Below are positions 1 through 11,040 of a DNA stretch of 64,000 nt, in pieces. Positions within the stretch are counted from its first letter, which is position 1; each line of letters starts with the position of its first letter. Position numbers and translations under genes: made by a program. Source of the DNA: Clitoria ternatea (taxonomy: Eukaryota; Streptophyta; Magnoliopsida; Fabales; Fabaceae). The notes under the pieces are model-generated. The model had not been told where the DNA came from. It saw only the letters and a list, made by a program, of their open reading frames with translations, and did no database searches. Location: contig CM075674.1 in NCBI GenBank assembly GCA_037962975.1, positions 84,088,501-84,152,500 of the forward strand. The letters are read 5' to 3'.

Positions 1-100
1 GGATTTCACGTGAAAAAGAAAAAGGAACGAAAATAGAGAATTGATATATATTAAGTGTTAAAAAAAAGAGAGGAGGTATATATATATAGCTTAGATTTTT
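1..100. repeat. EPRV-flank repeat, left copy
   Basis: The first 60 or so bases, beginning with a TTTCACGTGAAAAAG motif, match 22,103-22,170 on the far side of the integrated pararetrovirus. In both places the segment lies beside TA-rich microsatellite DNA. Shorter, looser versions (CACGTGAAAAAA followed by purine-rich DNA and TA runs) recur at about 1025-1240. Whether this is host DNA duplicated around the virus or diverged viral leader DNA cannot be decided here. Confidence 0.6.
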
Positions 101-102
101 TT

Positions 103-545
103 TCACCGAACATGACATCCTTTAAATTTCTTTGACGTCAGAGATGACACGTTTAAATTTTCTTGTCACTGAAGATGACACCTTTAAATTTTCTTGTCGC
201 CGAACATGAAACCTTTAACTTTTCGTGTCACCTAAGGATAACGTCTTTTTAAATTTCCTTATCGTTAAAGATGACACCCTTTGAATTTCCATGTCCATGT
301 CATTGAAAGATGGCGTCTTTTAAATTTCCTTGTCCATTCGCCGTAGGATGACATCTTTTGTCTTTTAAATTTTCTTGTCTATGTCGCCGAAGGATGACGT
401 CTTTTAAATTTCCTTGTCCATGTCACCGAAGGATGACGTCTTTTAAATTTTCTTGTCGTCGAATATGACACCCTTTAAATTTTCTTGTCGCCCATTTAAA
501 TTTCCTTTGAAATTCCTTGTTGCCAAAGATAACATTTCTGTTAGT
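103..545. repeat. minisatellite, about 13 units of 31-38 bp
   Basis: Thirteen or so head-to-tail units fit the pattern TCGCCGAAGATGACACC followed by TTTAAATTTTCTTG. Units are about 31 bp in the first third, then expand to 34-46 bp through added GTCCATG segments, and the last two are degenerate. There are no start codons in a shared frame and the unit length varies, so this reads as a non-coding minisatellite. I recognise no known satellite family. Confidence 0.8.
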
Positions 546-1243
546 TTTCTCCATCACCAAAGCTGGCGCCCTAGACAAAATTAGTTCGCTCAGTCTTTAC
601 TTATCCATTACTACAATATAGTAAGGAAAAACTAAAGAGGGGCAAGCTGTTGCTCCCCATTTTTGTTCATACCCATGCAATTTTTTAAAAAAATAATTTA
701 AAAATAAAAAATAATAATAAAAAGATAAAAATAATCCAAATTGTTGATCCGGGCTATGATCTTTAAAATTTTTTAAATCATCATCAAAACAATAGATTTT
801 GAATTTTTTTTAAAGGATTGGAATCTAATTTCATAGAAATTTTAAAATTTAAATAAGAGTTTGTATATATCATATAAACTGAACGGATATATCAAAAAAT
901 TGGGAATTTTAAAATTTGAATTAAAAATGGAACATATTTAGCCAAATTCGGTTTCTTACTGGATAAAGGGGATTTTTTTTTTGAAAAATGATTCACGGAT
1001 TCAATTTTTAAAATATATATAAGACACGTGAAAAAAAAGAAATCAGATTATTATATATATATGTGAAACTTCAAAAGGAAAAAAGAATCAGGTTTTTTAA
1101 ATATATATATTATATGGAGTCACGCGAGAAAAACAGGGAGAATGAAAGGGCTGTTAAAGTATATATATATATATATATAAAATGAAATCACCAAAAAAAA
1201 GGATCAGGTGCCTTATGATGTTATATATATATATATAAAAACT
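546..1243. other. AT-rich interval without a gene
   Basis: Low-complexity DNA with long A and T runs and several TA microsatellites near 1060, 1100, 1160 and 1222. It separates the minisatellite from the left end of the integrated pararetrovirus. Purine-rich CACGTGAAAA-like segments repeat between the TA runs. No open frame or RNA gene is visible. Confidence 0.6.
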
Positions 1244-1365
1244 CATCTCTTTCCTATTGATTCTCATATAACTCTTATATTTTTGTCTAATTTGTTTTTT
1301 CATAAGGACTCTTCTTAGGATGAACAGTAACTTCGTCTACCTTCTCTTTTCCCCTACTGGGTCTT

Positions 1366-1378
1366 GGCTCTGATACCA
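1366..1378 (-). promoter_or_regulatory. pararetroviral primer-binding site (initiator tRNA-Met)
   Basis: The minus strand reads TGGTATCAGAGCC, the standard plant site complementary to the 3' end of initiator tRNA-Met, where minus-strand DNA synthesis starts in caulimovirids and many retrotransposons. It lies about 300 nt downstream of a TATA box and just upstream of the duplicated leader, as expected. The right-hand end of the integration stops just short of the matching position, so only this copy of the site is present. Confidence 0.85.
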
Positions 1379-1563
1379 GGTTCTGCGATGGAATTATTTA
1401 AGGAGTATACCATTGAGGAATATACATATTAAAAATATTGCCAGGATCAGAAATAGGGATTTTTAAAAAACTGAGTATCAAAATTATAATATGTAATATA
1501 AGTATCCATATCTGAAGAATTCATAATAAACAAAGAGAATGAACAAAATATTGAAAGCAGAGT

Positions 1564-1569
1564 TTTATT
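1564..1569 (-). terminator. candidate viral polyadenylation signal
   Basis: AATAAA on the minus strand about 105 nt downstream of the TATA box. In caulimovirids the poly(A) signal lies shortly after the transcription start, giving terminally redundant RNA, and the spacing here fits. Use in the plant is not shown. Confidence 0.6.
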
Positions 1570-1672
1570 ACAAAAGGATAACTTACAATTGAAAAACTAC
1601 ACATGGAGAGGACTTCAGTGGATAGGCTTCTTCAAGTTTTTTCGCTCTGCCTTCACTGAATCCAACTTCTCT

Positions 1673-1680
1673 TATTTATA
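1673..1680 (-). promoter_or_regulatory. TATA box of the viral large intergenic region
   Basis: TATAAATA on the minus strand, downstream of the ORF2 stop and upstream of the AATAAA and the primer-binding site. This is the usual order of a caulimovirid pregenomic RNA promoter. The start site would be near 1645. No enhancer motif is claimed. Confidence 0.65.
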
Positions 1681-1865
1681 CACAAAAATCGCACTATTAG
1701 CGATAAGATTATATTTTTTAGATAAGATTTTCTAACTTATTAGATAAGGGAGTCGATTACATTGTCCTTTGCGATAAGATTTTGTTGTTCTTTGATACTA
1801 TAGAAGATGCTAGTGGTCTGCAAAAATCTTGCTTTAGAATCTTTACTTTATCTCTGCCGACACGC

Positions 1866-3075
1866 TTAATCAAACATGCCATAACACATGTCTTCATTTT
1901 GTGGTTCCAAATATTGAGAAAAGTCTAGATTAATTAAATTTTTTGGAGAAGGGGATGAGGAAGATTCTGATGAGAGAGATTTTATTTTTTCTAATTTTTT
2001 CTGCCATTCCTCTTTAGAAGATACGGCAGCTAGCTCAGCCATTTTTTTGTTTTTCGGCTAAGAATAATGAGGCTTTAAGTTATTGTTGGCTCTTGAAATA
2101 AGGGTTCAAAAATGTGTTGCAACTTTACCCATTGGTCTATCTTTTCCTTTGAGATAATCTCAATATTAAATTTATTCCACCATTTGATTTTAATGGTTCT
2201 TGTAAGAGAATGGAGTTTAAGAGTCTCGTGAGTAAGACTTGTTGAATAATCGCAACTTAGAATCCAAGTGATAGATTGACTGGCAGTAAAAGAGATTAGT
2301 CGTTATCCTGGTACAAAAGTGGTTTTCTCTTTGAAGTAAGTGTATAAGTCTTGAACTTGTTTTGGGAATAATTGGGTGATTGGTCCCATCATGTAAAACC
2401 ACTGAATAAACCATTTTGGGAACTTTAAAGAAATTCCTCTTCTAAACCAGATGAACCATGAATGTGAGTAAGGTCTTAAATATAGTATATTATACCAGGC
2501 CTCCATATAATCGAAATAATTATATGAAGGGGGATCAAACTTTCTTGAAAATTCTTTGGTGATTATCAAAGAAGTACCCCATTCTTGAGGAGAAATAATT
2601 TTACAAATTTTTATTTTTGAAAAAGCAATGATATCCTTATTGTCCTGTTATAGTGGTGTTCTAACTGTATTGAATCGGTATCTACTAAGATAAACTCATA
2701 AAATGTTCGAGTTTTTCTTAGATCGATAGGGATATATTGATAAGAAGAGAGTAACTGTCTTGCAAGTCTTCGAGGGTCTATTTTAATCCAATTTTTTTCT
2801 AATGTAATGATAGATAACTTTTTTGGTTTCTCAAGGTATCCATCTTGGGCTATATAAGGAACATTTTTTTCTAAATCAGATGGTTTAACTAAAGTATTGA
2901 CATACTAAAGAGGAGAATATAAAGGCTTTGGTGGAGGAGTTTATACTATTTGAGAAGTAGTCTTTTGAGGTGTTTGAGGAGAAAGTGAAATTAAGGATGA
3001 TGAAAAGGACAATGGTAAAATTCTTTTAGGAGAACCATATTGATCTTTTGACACGGCTTTTCCTTTATCACTCAT
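1866..3075 (-). pseudogene. EPRV ORF2 (W/F/Y-rich protein), degraded
   Basis: After the RNase H-bearing frame ends with TAA at 3086-3084, an ATG at 3075-3073 opens a second reading frame only eight bases on. Homologous-looking coding sequence continues to a TAA at 1868-1866, about 400 codons in length, but it is broken by frameshifts and stops; the longest open piece is 2569-2303 (88 residues). That piece is very rich in Trp, Phe and Tyr and resembles a segment seen downstream of RNase H in plant endogenous caulimovirids, which I know only by memory of such sequences. The C-terminal stretch is Ser/Lys/Glu-rich. Function unknown; no transactivator motif was recognised. Confidence 0.55.
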
Positions 3076-3083
3076 GATGATCC

Positions 3084-3382
3084 TTATAAAAATTCTCGAG
3101 TTAAATAGTCTAGAAGGGCATTTTTCTATCCTTTTATGTGTTCAATATCAAATTCAAAACAAGATAATAAAGATTGCCATCTAGCAAAAATATGTTTGGA
3201 AATAAGATTTTGAACATCTTTATTTAAAACACTCGAAGTAGCTTTACAATCAGTCCTAATTAACAATTTTTTACTAAATAAATCATCTTGAAATTTTAAA
3301 ACACATAATACTATTGATAAGATTTCTTTCTTAACTGTAGAGTATTTTTGTTGGGCCTGATGCCAACTTCCTGAATGAAAAC
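3084..3382 (-). pseudogene. EPRV polyprotein C-terminus: RNase H, downstream part
   Basis: Minus-strand coding sequence with the RNase H core pattern, including an Asp in a TDCKA context encoded near 3241-3260. It ends at TAA 3086-3084. It degrades the RNA of RNA/DNA hybrids during reverse transcription. The upstream part of the domain lies at 16259 and above, because a retrotransposon inserted in the middle of the domain, so no intact RNase H can be made from this locus. Confidence 0.7.
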
Positions 3383-4111
3383 TGATCCGGTCTCAATACC
3401 GGTATCCGACCTGCAAGGCATATTTCAACGTCTTTGTCAAGACATCAACGTGTAACCGGTGTCATCGGTATACATCCGGACTGTAATTCCGTATCAGGCG
3501 TTCTCCCTATACCGGTTGTTCAGGATAACACCATGACATCGGACAATACACACGTCACTCTGCTAAATACAAGGATAATTGCTACAGGGATCGATCAATA
3601 ATTTCCTGCACTACGAGCCAAATTCCGCTCACGGGAATGGTCAACTTGTTCCCTAATCCTAGTCTATATTCTCTATGCTCAATATAAAATAGCCACTTGA
3701 CCCAATCATGCTGGTAAGTGCGCAATATAATAATGCTAATAGGAGTTAGTGGTTCCCCACTAACGAGTCCTCGAAAAACGAGCCAATCAGGTATATGAAC
3801 TCATTTCAATAATGAAGTGGGGGATCTTCAACTAATTCGATGCACAATTACTCTCTGAAATACATTCCTTACTTGGAATATTATCACTGACTTGAGCGTC
3901 GGAGAATCATTGCAGGTGACACCACCATTCGCCCACTTCAACGCGTTAGGTCGGTGTGAAGGACCTCCAGGACGCCCAGTCCGCTCTCTCCGCTCAAGGA
4001 CAACGGATACCTACACCGGATACTCATACATCCGGTCTCCTATACGGTATTTGCATACTATTTGTGACTGACTTGAGTCCGGATCTCTAGACCCCGGTTC
4101 AGGACAGATCA
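3383..4111 (+). repeat. 5' LTR of Tat-like element 1
   Basis: Starts TGATCCGGTCTC and ends GGTTCAGGACAGATCA; 729 bp, the same length as the 3' copy. A TATAAAA at 3683-3689 is a plausible core promoter. Ends match the LTRs at 33,807, 41,370 and 56,596, defining one family with LTRs of different length. Confidence 0.95.
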
Positions 4112-4112
4112 T

Positions 4113-4130
4113 TGGCACGCCCAGTGGGAC
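4113..4130 (+). promoter_or_regulatory. primer-binding site of Tat-like element 1
   Basis: TGGCACGCCCAGTGGGAC, one base after the 5' LTR. The identical sequence follows the LTRs at 34,764 and 57,399, which supports its role. It is not the usual initiator tRNA-Met site; I did not assign the tRNA. Confidence 0.8.
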
Positions 4131-4177
4131 CCGATAAAGTTATTCCCATATCTATTGAAAAGAGCAAGTAATCCACA

Positions 4178-5277
4178 ATGGAAGGCGAAGCACATGATTT
4201 CGTAGAGAATCAGCCTGAAGACAGAACTAATCCCAACGTCTTCAGGAAGCTCAACTTTGATTCTCATGGGGGCAGCTCAAAGAAGATAGTAACAGTCTCT
4301 AATCCTGATCCTCGTGATGAGCTGATCAGCCAACTTTAGAGGGAACTCGCTGAATTGCGAAGAGAAAGAAGGCAAAGCGAGGATAAAGAATCATCCCGCA
4401 CGCGAAACACCCCCCATACAACTGATGGTGAAAAGTCCACCACTCTCCAATACTCAAAGATCCCTACGTTTGACGAAGGAGAACAAACTCGTGATTCCGA
4501 AGATGAGGCTTCCCGAAGGAAGAGGGAGTCAACGGCAGCACTTCCAGTGTCTTACAAGCTAAAAGTTCCTTTTTCAAGGAGACTTATGAGCATCCACATC
4601 CCCAAGCACCTTCAAACTACTCAGCCACTTTCTATTGGAAAATACAATGGAGAAACTGATCCTACTAAGCACCTTGATGCTTACGTATTTGAAGCCATGT
4701 ACTTGGGGGCTGATGAAGATGTGATGTGCCGAATGTTCCCTCGAACATTATCTGAGGAGGCCCTCGGATGGTTTAAAGGTTTACCTTCTGGATCCATAGA
4801 TTCTTGGGCTGAGATGGCAGTTACTTTTGAAACTCACTTTGTTATCTCCAGAGATATGCCCAGGACGTCTCATACCTTGGCTCAGATTAAGCAAGGTGAA
4901 AACGAAGGCTTAAAAGACTTCTTAAAGAGGTTCTACAAGGAAGCGGCCCTGGTTCCTAACCTCACGGAGTCTATTAAGCTGCATATCGTTATTGAGGCGT
5001 TGCAGCCAGATCAGCTTTTGCTCTCTCTTTAGCGAAAAGCCCTCCTGTAACTTTTGAGGAGTTCAGGAAAAAAGCCTCCAAATACGTGAGTATAGAGATG
5101 CACTTGGAGGCCATGGCTGCAAAGAAGAAGCCATCAGCACCACCTTCCCAAGCCCAGAAGGGTAAGGAGAAAACTAGGTCAGAGCGCATGGAGAGGCCAT
5201 TCACCAATCCCAGAGTCAATAACCACTCTCCTCGACCTCGAGAAAGGCATGTTAACTCCTTCAGCCATTATGCATAA
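4178..5277 (+). pseudogene. gag: gag of Tat-like element 1, interrupted
   Basis: Encodes the structural protein that packages element RNA. The start at 4178 (MEGEAHDF...) is supported by the same ATGGAAGG context at 34,830 and 57,460 in the relatives. Defects are visible: an in-frame TAG at 4337-4339 (codon 54), a 1-base deletion near 5007 when compared with the relative at 38,760-38,800, and a TAA at 5275-5277. Between them the frame is long and well kept: a retrotransposon gag core with the PTKHLDAY, LGWFKGLPSGSI and LKDFLKRFYKEA segments. Because the defects are few, this copy decayed recently or is rescued by other copies. Confidence 0.85.
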
Positions 5278-6831
5278 CTATCTGCCAAACCATCTCAGAT
5301 TTTGAGAGAGGTTGGATGGCCAGCTTTCAGCATATATGGCATCAGAAGGCCAGCTCCCATGAAAAGGCCAGGAAATCCCCGCAAATACTGCGATTTTCAC
5401 GAACATAATGGTCATTCCACTGATGAATGCCAAGCTCTAAAGAACGCGGTTGAGACGCTAATTAGAGAAGGCAAGTTAAAACAATACCTGTTCAAAGAGA
5501 AATCTTTTGACAGAGTAGATCGGAATGAGAAAAGAGAAAGGGATCCAGATGATGGGGATGACAATAATCGTAACCCGGTCAGAAAATTCTCTGCTTCGGA
5601 GAAACAGAAGGGTGTGATGACCGATGAAGTAGCACACAAGGACGGCAATCCTCAGCAACAACGTCAAGGTCGGCGTGAAGTCATTGACATGATTGCTGGA
5701 GGATTCGCCGGAGGAGGAGCTTCAATTACAGCTCGTAAGAATCATCATAGAATGATTCTATCTGTGCAGGGGAAAGTTAAAGACAATCGCCCTTTCAGAG
5801 GTGGGATTGAGGCTCCAACAATCTCTTTCTCCGATGAGGATTTTGGCCCGACCATTCCTAGTGGTGATGATGCTGTGGTCATCACAGCGGTGATAGCCAA
5901 CAAGGACGTCCGAAGAATCCTTGTTGACCAGGGAAGTTCCTGCGATGTTATTTTCTATAATTGCTTTGAAAGGATGGGTTTTAAAGACTCAGACTTACAA
6001 CCTTATACGCAGGAACTAACAGCTTTCAACGGAGCAAAGCAGTTGACCAAAGGGTATCTTGATACCCTTATTTCGTTTGAAGGCGAACCAGGGGCCAGGA
6101 CGGTTAAGTCCCGAGTGCTAGTGATTGATGTCAAATCACCATTTAATGGCATCATAGGCCGCCCTACACTAAATGCAATGGAGGCAATTGTATCAACCCC
6201 ACATCTCCTTATCAAATTCATTGACAAGGATAATTCTGTTTCATCTATCCGGGGTGATCAAGAGATGGCTAGGTACTGTTACAACCTTAGCCTCAACTTG
6301 ACAAAGCTGGATGCCTCCAATAAAAAGAGGAAACTCAATGATGCTGGAGCTGCTGCTGGATCTGTAAGCCTTGTCGACCTGGACCCTAGGGCGGATTTGA
6401 ACATTGATCCGTCCAACCCATTAAAGCCCACACCGGATGGAAGTTCCAGGGACATCGTCTTGGGAGATTCTCCAGAAAAGATCACCCATATTAATGACAA
6501 GCTAGATACAGAGATGGAGCAGCGACTACTGACGCTCCTGCAAGAATTTAAAGACCTCTTTGCATGGACTGCAGCCGATATGCCTGGCATAGACCCTGCT
6601 TTCTGCTGTCATAAATTATCCGTCTACCCAGAGACGAAACCGGTAGCCCAGAAGAAAAGAAGATTGGGCCCAGAGAAACAGAAGGCAGCTTGCCAGCAAA
6701 CTGAGGAATTGTTGAAGGCCGGATTTATCAAAGAAATCCGTTATTCCTCCTGGCTCTCGAATGTGGTGATGGTCCGTAAGTCCAATGGCAAATGGAGAAT
6801 GTGCATTGACTATGTGGACCTCAACCGCTGA
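5278..6831 (+). pseudogene. Gag C-terminus, aspartic protease and first RT block
   Basis: Open from just after the TAA at 5275 to a TGA at 6829-6831. Order, numbering from the Met at 5302: a CX2H...HX4C-type zinc-binding segment (about residues 30-43), an acidic/basic linker, a retropepsin with Asp209 in a VDQGSSCD context and a later IIGRP motif (about 284), then an RT N-terminus with LLKAGFIKEI and WRMCIDYVDLNR at the very end. Homologous elements read on into the RT palm (FxxDDxL), but here the stop follows at once and the next DNA matches the 3' tail of relatives. So an internal deletion removed RT core, RNase H and integrase. The protease itself looks intact. Confidence 0.85.
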
Positions 6832-7789
6832 ATGTCGGTGAAGAATTGTCATTGGGTAAAACCAAAAAACCCATTGAAGAACGGTTAGTAGGATTAAATC
6901 GAACACCAAATACGATATGGATTGTAGGACCAAACCGAACTCCAAACGCAACAAGTAAGTTATACTGAACTCCAAATTAATACTCTCTTTTGAAGTTCTT
7001 TATTTGGAAGTTTTATAGCTTTAAACTCTGAGTCATCAATTCTTCAATTGAAGTCTGACTCGCAAACTCCGACCCAAAAATAATTCATTCGGGTATGCCA
7101 CAATCTGAGGCATATTCACCCGGAACCTTTCAGTCGGAAGTATTTATATTCGCAATCGTCAAGCAGAGGAATCTCTACCCGAAATCCTCACTCTCAAAAA
7201 ACTCTCACATGGAAACATCACTCAGAGTTTGTGCAAAGTACTGCTCACCCAATAATACTAGGGGACAGTATTAATAGTCAAATGAATATCTTGGGGAATG
7301 AATTCTTACTGAAACGATCTCATTATCACTTCCCCTCAAGATTAACATTACAAGCCGTTCTCATGACAATAGCATGTTTACCCACAACGGCTATTCTTTA
7401 TCATGGTATTTACGACCAAAAGGCCTGACCTTTGAAAAACAAAATATGATTTCTACCAGGCTTTTATTACTCACATTTGACAAAAAGATGCTCTATCTCT
7501 CCTGTCAAATCAAGTCTTTGGCTATCAAAACACCTATACATGAAAAACGATAGTTATATACTCCTATCCGTTCTTCATCTCGCATGTACAAATCCGGAAC
7601 GATGATATTATATTATCCGATATTCATTACTTAAATCCGGAATGACTCGATACACATGCATATAAAGGCAAATCGTTCTTTTATTGATTAAATGAATATT
7701 ACATGAAGGAATTCGTCCAATAATCCGGAGCTGATCCCGGAACACAGCGAATTTGAATCAATAAAAAGAAAAAAGAAAAAAGGAAGGCA
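6832..7789 (+). other. 3'-tail DNA of Tat-like element 1 (post-deletion segment)
   Basis: No gene. The first 200 bases, with GGTTAGTAGGATTAAA and GGATTGTAGGA motifs and CCGAACTCC steps, resemble the tail at 40,370-40,470 of element 2, marking where pol was lost. Further on are degenerate ACCCGGAA/ATTCGGG steps (7080-7200). The right part is the 3' flank of the antisense gene, including the CCGGAGCTGATCCCGGAACAC segment (7725-7745) also found beyond antisense copy 2 (12,227-12,246). Confidence 0.65.
7680..7685 (-). terminator. candidate poly(A) signal of antisense gene copy 1
   Basis: AATAAA on the minus strand, about 105 nt beyond the stop codon of the antisense gene. Its position fits a 3' UTR. 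I did not find the same hexamer in the matching place beyond copy 2. Confidence 0.45.
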
Positions 7790-10352
7790 CTAGTTTTTAC
7801 GGCTTGTATTTCCTTCCTTCCCTTTGCCTTTACCCCCGGTCTTGCCTTTATCCGCACTGGGGTCCGTTCCTGTACTTATGAGCTTAAGAAGAGAAGGTCC
7901 CATTGATTGGCCTTCAGGTAAAGGAGCAAACTCGTATGGCGTGTCTGGCGGACTCTCATGACGGTTATTAACAATGGCCACCAGTTTCCCTTGATGAAAC
8001 TCATAGAACGGATCAATACCATTCAAATTAAGTTTCACCTTGGGATTCCGGTATTGAACTTGACGAACAGCCAACCCGAAGGATTCCTTGACTGCTTGAT
8101 CACATATATCTACAGCTTCGTCAAATTCTGCTTTCGTGTCCGCCAATTTTGAGAGCAGCTCCTTCTCCTTACTCGACCAATCTTCGGTTCCTCGAGAATA
8201 AACAATTTTAACTTCCTTAAGCTCCTCTTCCAGCTTTGAAGAGCGTTCCTTCTCCGTACAAAGACTGGAATGGAGGTCGGAATTGATTTTCTTTTGGTCA
8301 GCTACCTGGGCCTCCAACTCCTTGGCAAGGTACTTCAATCTGGCAATTTCTTCATCCTTCTTATGTCCTTCCCCTTTGGAAGCTTCTAATTTACCTTCTA
8401 GACGGAGGATGGTCGCCTTGTCCTTAGCAGCAGCAACGCTAAGATCGTTAACCTTGCCAACTAACAAGCTGAGCCTCTCATTCTCTTCTGAAAGCTTGCG
8501 AACCGATCTCAAGAGCCCGGATAACTCTGCCAGGTGCTTCTGTCCGGCATCGCAAGCTTTGGTTACTTCATCGCTCTTCAATGAGGGCTTCAGCTTGTAC
8601 GGAGTTTCAGGAACGGCCTCAGGAACAGAACCCTCGTATACCAAATATTGTGCAAGACCGAAGTTACTTTGAAGAGGGCGAGTAACTTTGGGTGCAAAGT
8701 AAGTTGTTATTGGCTTTGCACCATAACTGATCCCGTCGCCTGGGGCATCCGAAGTGGATCCTGCATCCAGAGAGGACCCTTCCACTATCTTTCCCTTTGA
8801 AAGCTCCGGATCAGCACCCCCACTTGAAATTTTTTGTTTCTTGGGAGAAGGTTGACGATCCGAGGTCTTGGAGGAACCGCGTTTTGTCCTTTTCTTCTTT
8901 TCTCCGACCTTCTCAACCGCAACCCCCTCAGATCCGCCCTCAAGCAAGGGGATATCGTCACCAGTAGATGAGGTTAAAATGATAGTCTCAGCTGTAGCTT
9001 TCTTCGAATTCCGTTTCGCTTGAATGTCATTTTCAGCTGCTACGGAATTCACTCCAGCTTTGAGCCCCTTCAGTTTTTCCATCTCTGGTGGCACAGTTTC
9101 AATTTCAACTGCAAAACCAAACAACATGGTTAGAAATCAGAGACTTCAAGGCATGATACGATAAAACATGAAAAATAGCAGGAAAATTATGCAGATATTC
9201 CTCGCGGGTGGACCACGATCCTAACAAACGCCTGCAAGAGAAAAATTGGTGCGAGGCGGTGTAGGATTGAAGGGCGGAAAGAACAGAAACTGAAGACGGG
9301 CTTAGTTCATCCTCCTCAGTGTAGTACGCCTGGGAGGTCAACAAAAAGTGCTCATGCGTCCAAGCCACTGGGAACTTCGGAATCCCATCTACAGTCAACC
9401 AAAAAATTGGCTCATCAGGATGAACGCTGATCTTCGTGAAATAAGATTTGAATGAACGCCCATCAACTTTGGCGGAGTCAGTGTACGCCTCGAAGTTGAT
9501 GATCTTGGAGAGAGTCCGGAGGGATATCAAGCTCACTCCCCCCTTCTCTTTATTTACACGACGGACCACTTGAGCAAAGTAGAAAAGCATGGCCACCGTC
9601 GGTTTGAAGTTGAAGTGCTCCCCAAGCACTTCAAGAGAACGGACTAACCCCCATCCGTTAGGGTGAAGCTGCGAAGGGGCGCAGTCTAAGAATCTCAAAA
9701 CCCCCATCTGAAACTTTGTGAGGGGAAAGCGCACGCCAAGATTCATAAATAAAAAGTCATACATATACAGGGACCTATCGTCCGGAGTATGACAAATCCG
9801 ATCCGATGGCAGCGGAGCTAACACCATAAAGCATCTTCTGTATTTATCCTTCTTGAAGACCGTAAAACGCGGTTCCAACTCCGCTCCATCTTCCCGAGCG
9901 TGGACTGATGCCGTTTCACGGAATTCCTCAGCCACCCAGCTGAATGGGCGTTTCTTTTGGAATTTCACCCAGTCGATCCGGTGTGCAACCACGTTACACA
10001 GCCCGGAGGCTGTCTTCAATATATACTGCTGAGAGGGTGCTTCCCCTCCAGACGATCTTCCCCCAGTCGCTTTCTTCACCACCATTGTGAAAGCTTTTAC
10101 ACTGCGGTAAAAATCCACATCGTCAGAAACATACAGGTCACCACTCTCAGCACTTTCACTAGAGGAGGATTCTGAAGAGGGTATAATCACCCTTCGCCTC
10201 TGATACAGCGACGCCTCCCTCTCTGAGCTTAGTGGCTTCGATTGGAAGACCACTGGAATCCTCCCACCATGAACTGTGGGGTTTCGATTGAAGGCCCTTC
10301 CTCCTTTTCCTCTAGGGCTAATACCACTAAAACTAACACCTTTCCTAGACAT
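7790..10352 (-). CDS. antisense gene copy 1 (Transposase_28-like, two exons)
   Basis: Minus-strand gene inside the retrotransposon: exon 1 10352-9191 and exon 2 9108-7790 join to 826 codons plus stop if an 82-nt intron is removed. Residues about 1-130: Ser-rich, basic tail. About 130-385: a globular domain with the FPLTKFQMGVLRFLDCAPS and QLHPNGWGLVRSLEVLGEHF segments, like the plant 'putative gypsy type transposon' domain (Pfam Transposase_28) known from antisense ORFs of Tat-lineage elements. After the splice: a Lys/Ser/Glu linker, a long coiled coil (roughly residues 580-740) and a conserved FYEFHQGKLVAIVNNRHESPP block. Function in retrotransposons is not established; no catalytic residues are claimed. 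The splice donor reads AT instead of GT, so this copy may not splice. Both exons are otherwise fully open. Confidence 0.75.
9109..9190 (-). other. intron of antisense gene copy 1, donor AT
   Basis: Aligned with copy 2, exon 1 ends at 9191 and exon 2 starts at 9108. The acceptor is TTTTGCAG, but the donor dinucleotide at 9190-9189 is AT where copy 2 has GT. Joining the two exons keeps frame (phase 1). Without splicing, exon 1 reads 29 more residues to a TGA at 9107-9105. Confidence 0.65.
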
Positions 10353-11040
10353 TTTCAGATATTGAAACGAGACACAAAGTATGGAAAGAAAGTGGTTACC
10401 TAAGGATGGATGAGGATAGTGAATTAAGATTCACAAAGACAGACACGATAATCTTCTCGAAACTTTTACAGAGGTTCGTCAAGAGAATTAGGAGAAATGG
10501 TAACTGAGATTGCCAAATATGCCTTTTTCAGGGCATGAAAATTCAAATACCGACTCAAGGTACCTGTCGTTTACCCCTAAACGACTCCCCGTTTAATGGG
10601 TTAAAATTGTTGTTTTTAACCCAGAGGCGCCAAAATGCCATCGTTTCGTCACAGAGCTTTCTAAATGGGCCTATTAAATCCAAATTCTAGGCCCAACAAG
10701 CCCCTAAGTGACGGTTATTAAGACATGCGCATTTAACGCAATAATGGCTCGCCCACGTGAGTAAAGACATTAAATGTCCAATCATGGGGAACGTGGCCAC
10801 CATTACCCAAATACCAAGGGTTACGAAATTTAATAAACTTCTGAGATTCTCATTGTCCTAATCCGCCCTCAAGCGATCCATTACAACGGAACCTTGTCCT
10901 CAGAGTGGATATTTACACATCGGTACGATTCCGAAATCCAGACGTACTATGATCGATATAGCTCATATGAGCAAATCTACTAATTCCTCACATAAGCTAG
11001 GGGGCTAGTAGAATACTGATGGTCTCTGATTTCGGATACG
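10353..11040 (-). other. upstream region of antisense gene copy 1, with internal PPT-like site
   Basis: No coding frame. The part next to the gene (10,380-10,500) aligns with the region upstream of copy 2, including an AG|GTAAC step (10401-10395) that could be a 5' splice donor. At 10,990-11,004 the + strand reads AAGCTAGGGGGCT, nearly the polypurine tract that precedes the true 3' LTR at 15,511, and it follows the same CTCATATGAGCAA-type sequence that leads into the tract at 41,300-41,367. So this looks like the end of an internal unit. Confidence 0.55.

Larger units (their letters stand above)
1244..3382 (-). mobile_element. endogenous caulimovirid (EPRV), 3' part
   Basis: On the minus strand this holds the end of the RNase H region, a second ORF, the viral promoter block, a primer-binding site and the start of a second viral unit. 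It joins directly to 16259-22045 when the Tat-like retrotransposon and one copy of its AAAAC target duplication are removed. Positions about 1250-1347 repeat 21,940-22,045 nearly base for base, so the integrated copy is slightly longer than one circular genome; matching points give a unit of about 7.8 kb, normal for Caulimoviridae. TA repeats border it. Order (MP, CP, protease, RT/RNase H, then a W/F-rich ORF2) resembles petuvirus or florendovirus types; the genus is inference. Confidence 0.85.

Noticed and set aside
103..545. CRISPR-like array
   Set aside because: Units touch each other with no unique spacers; it is a minisatellite.
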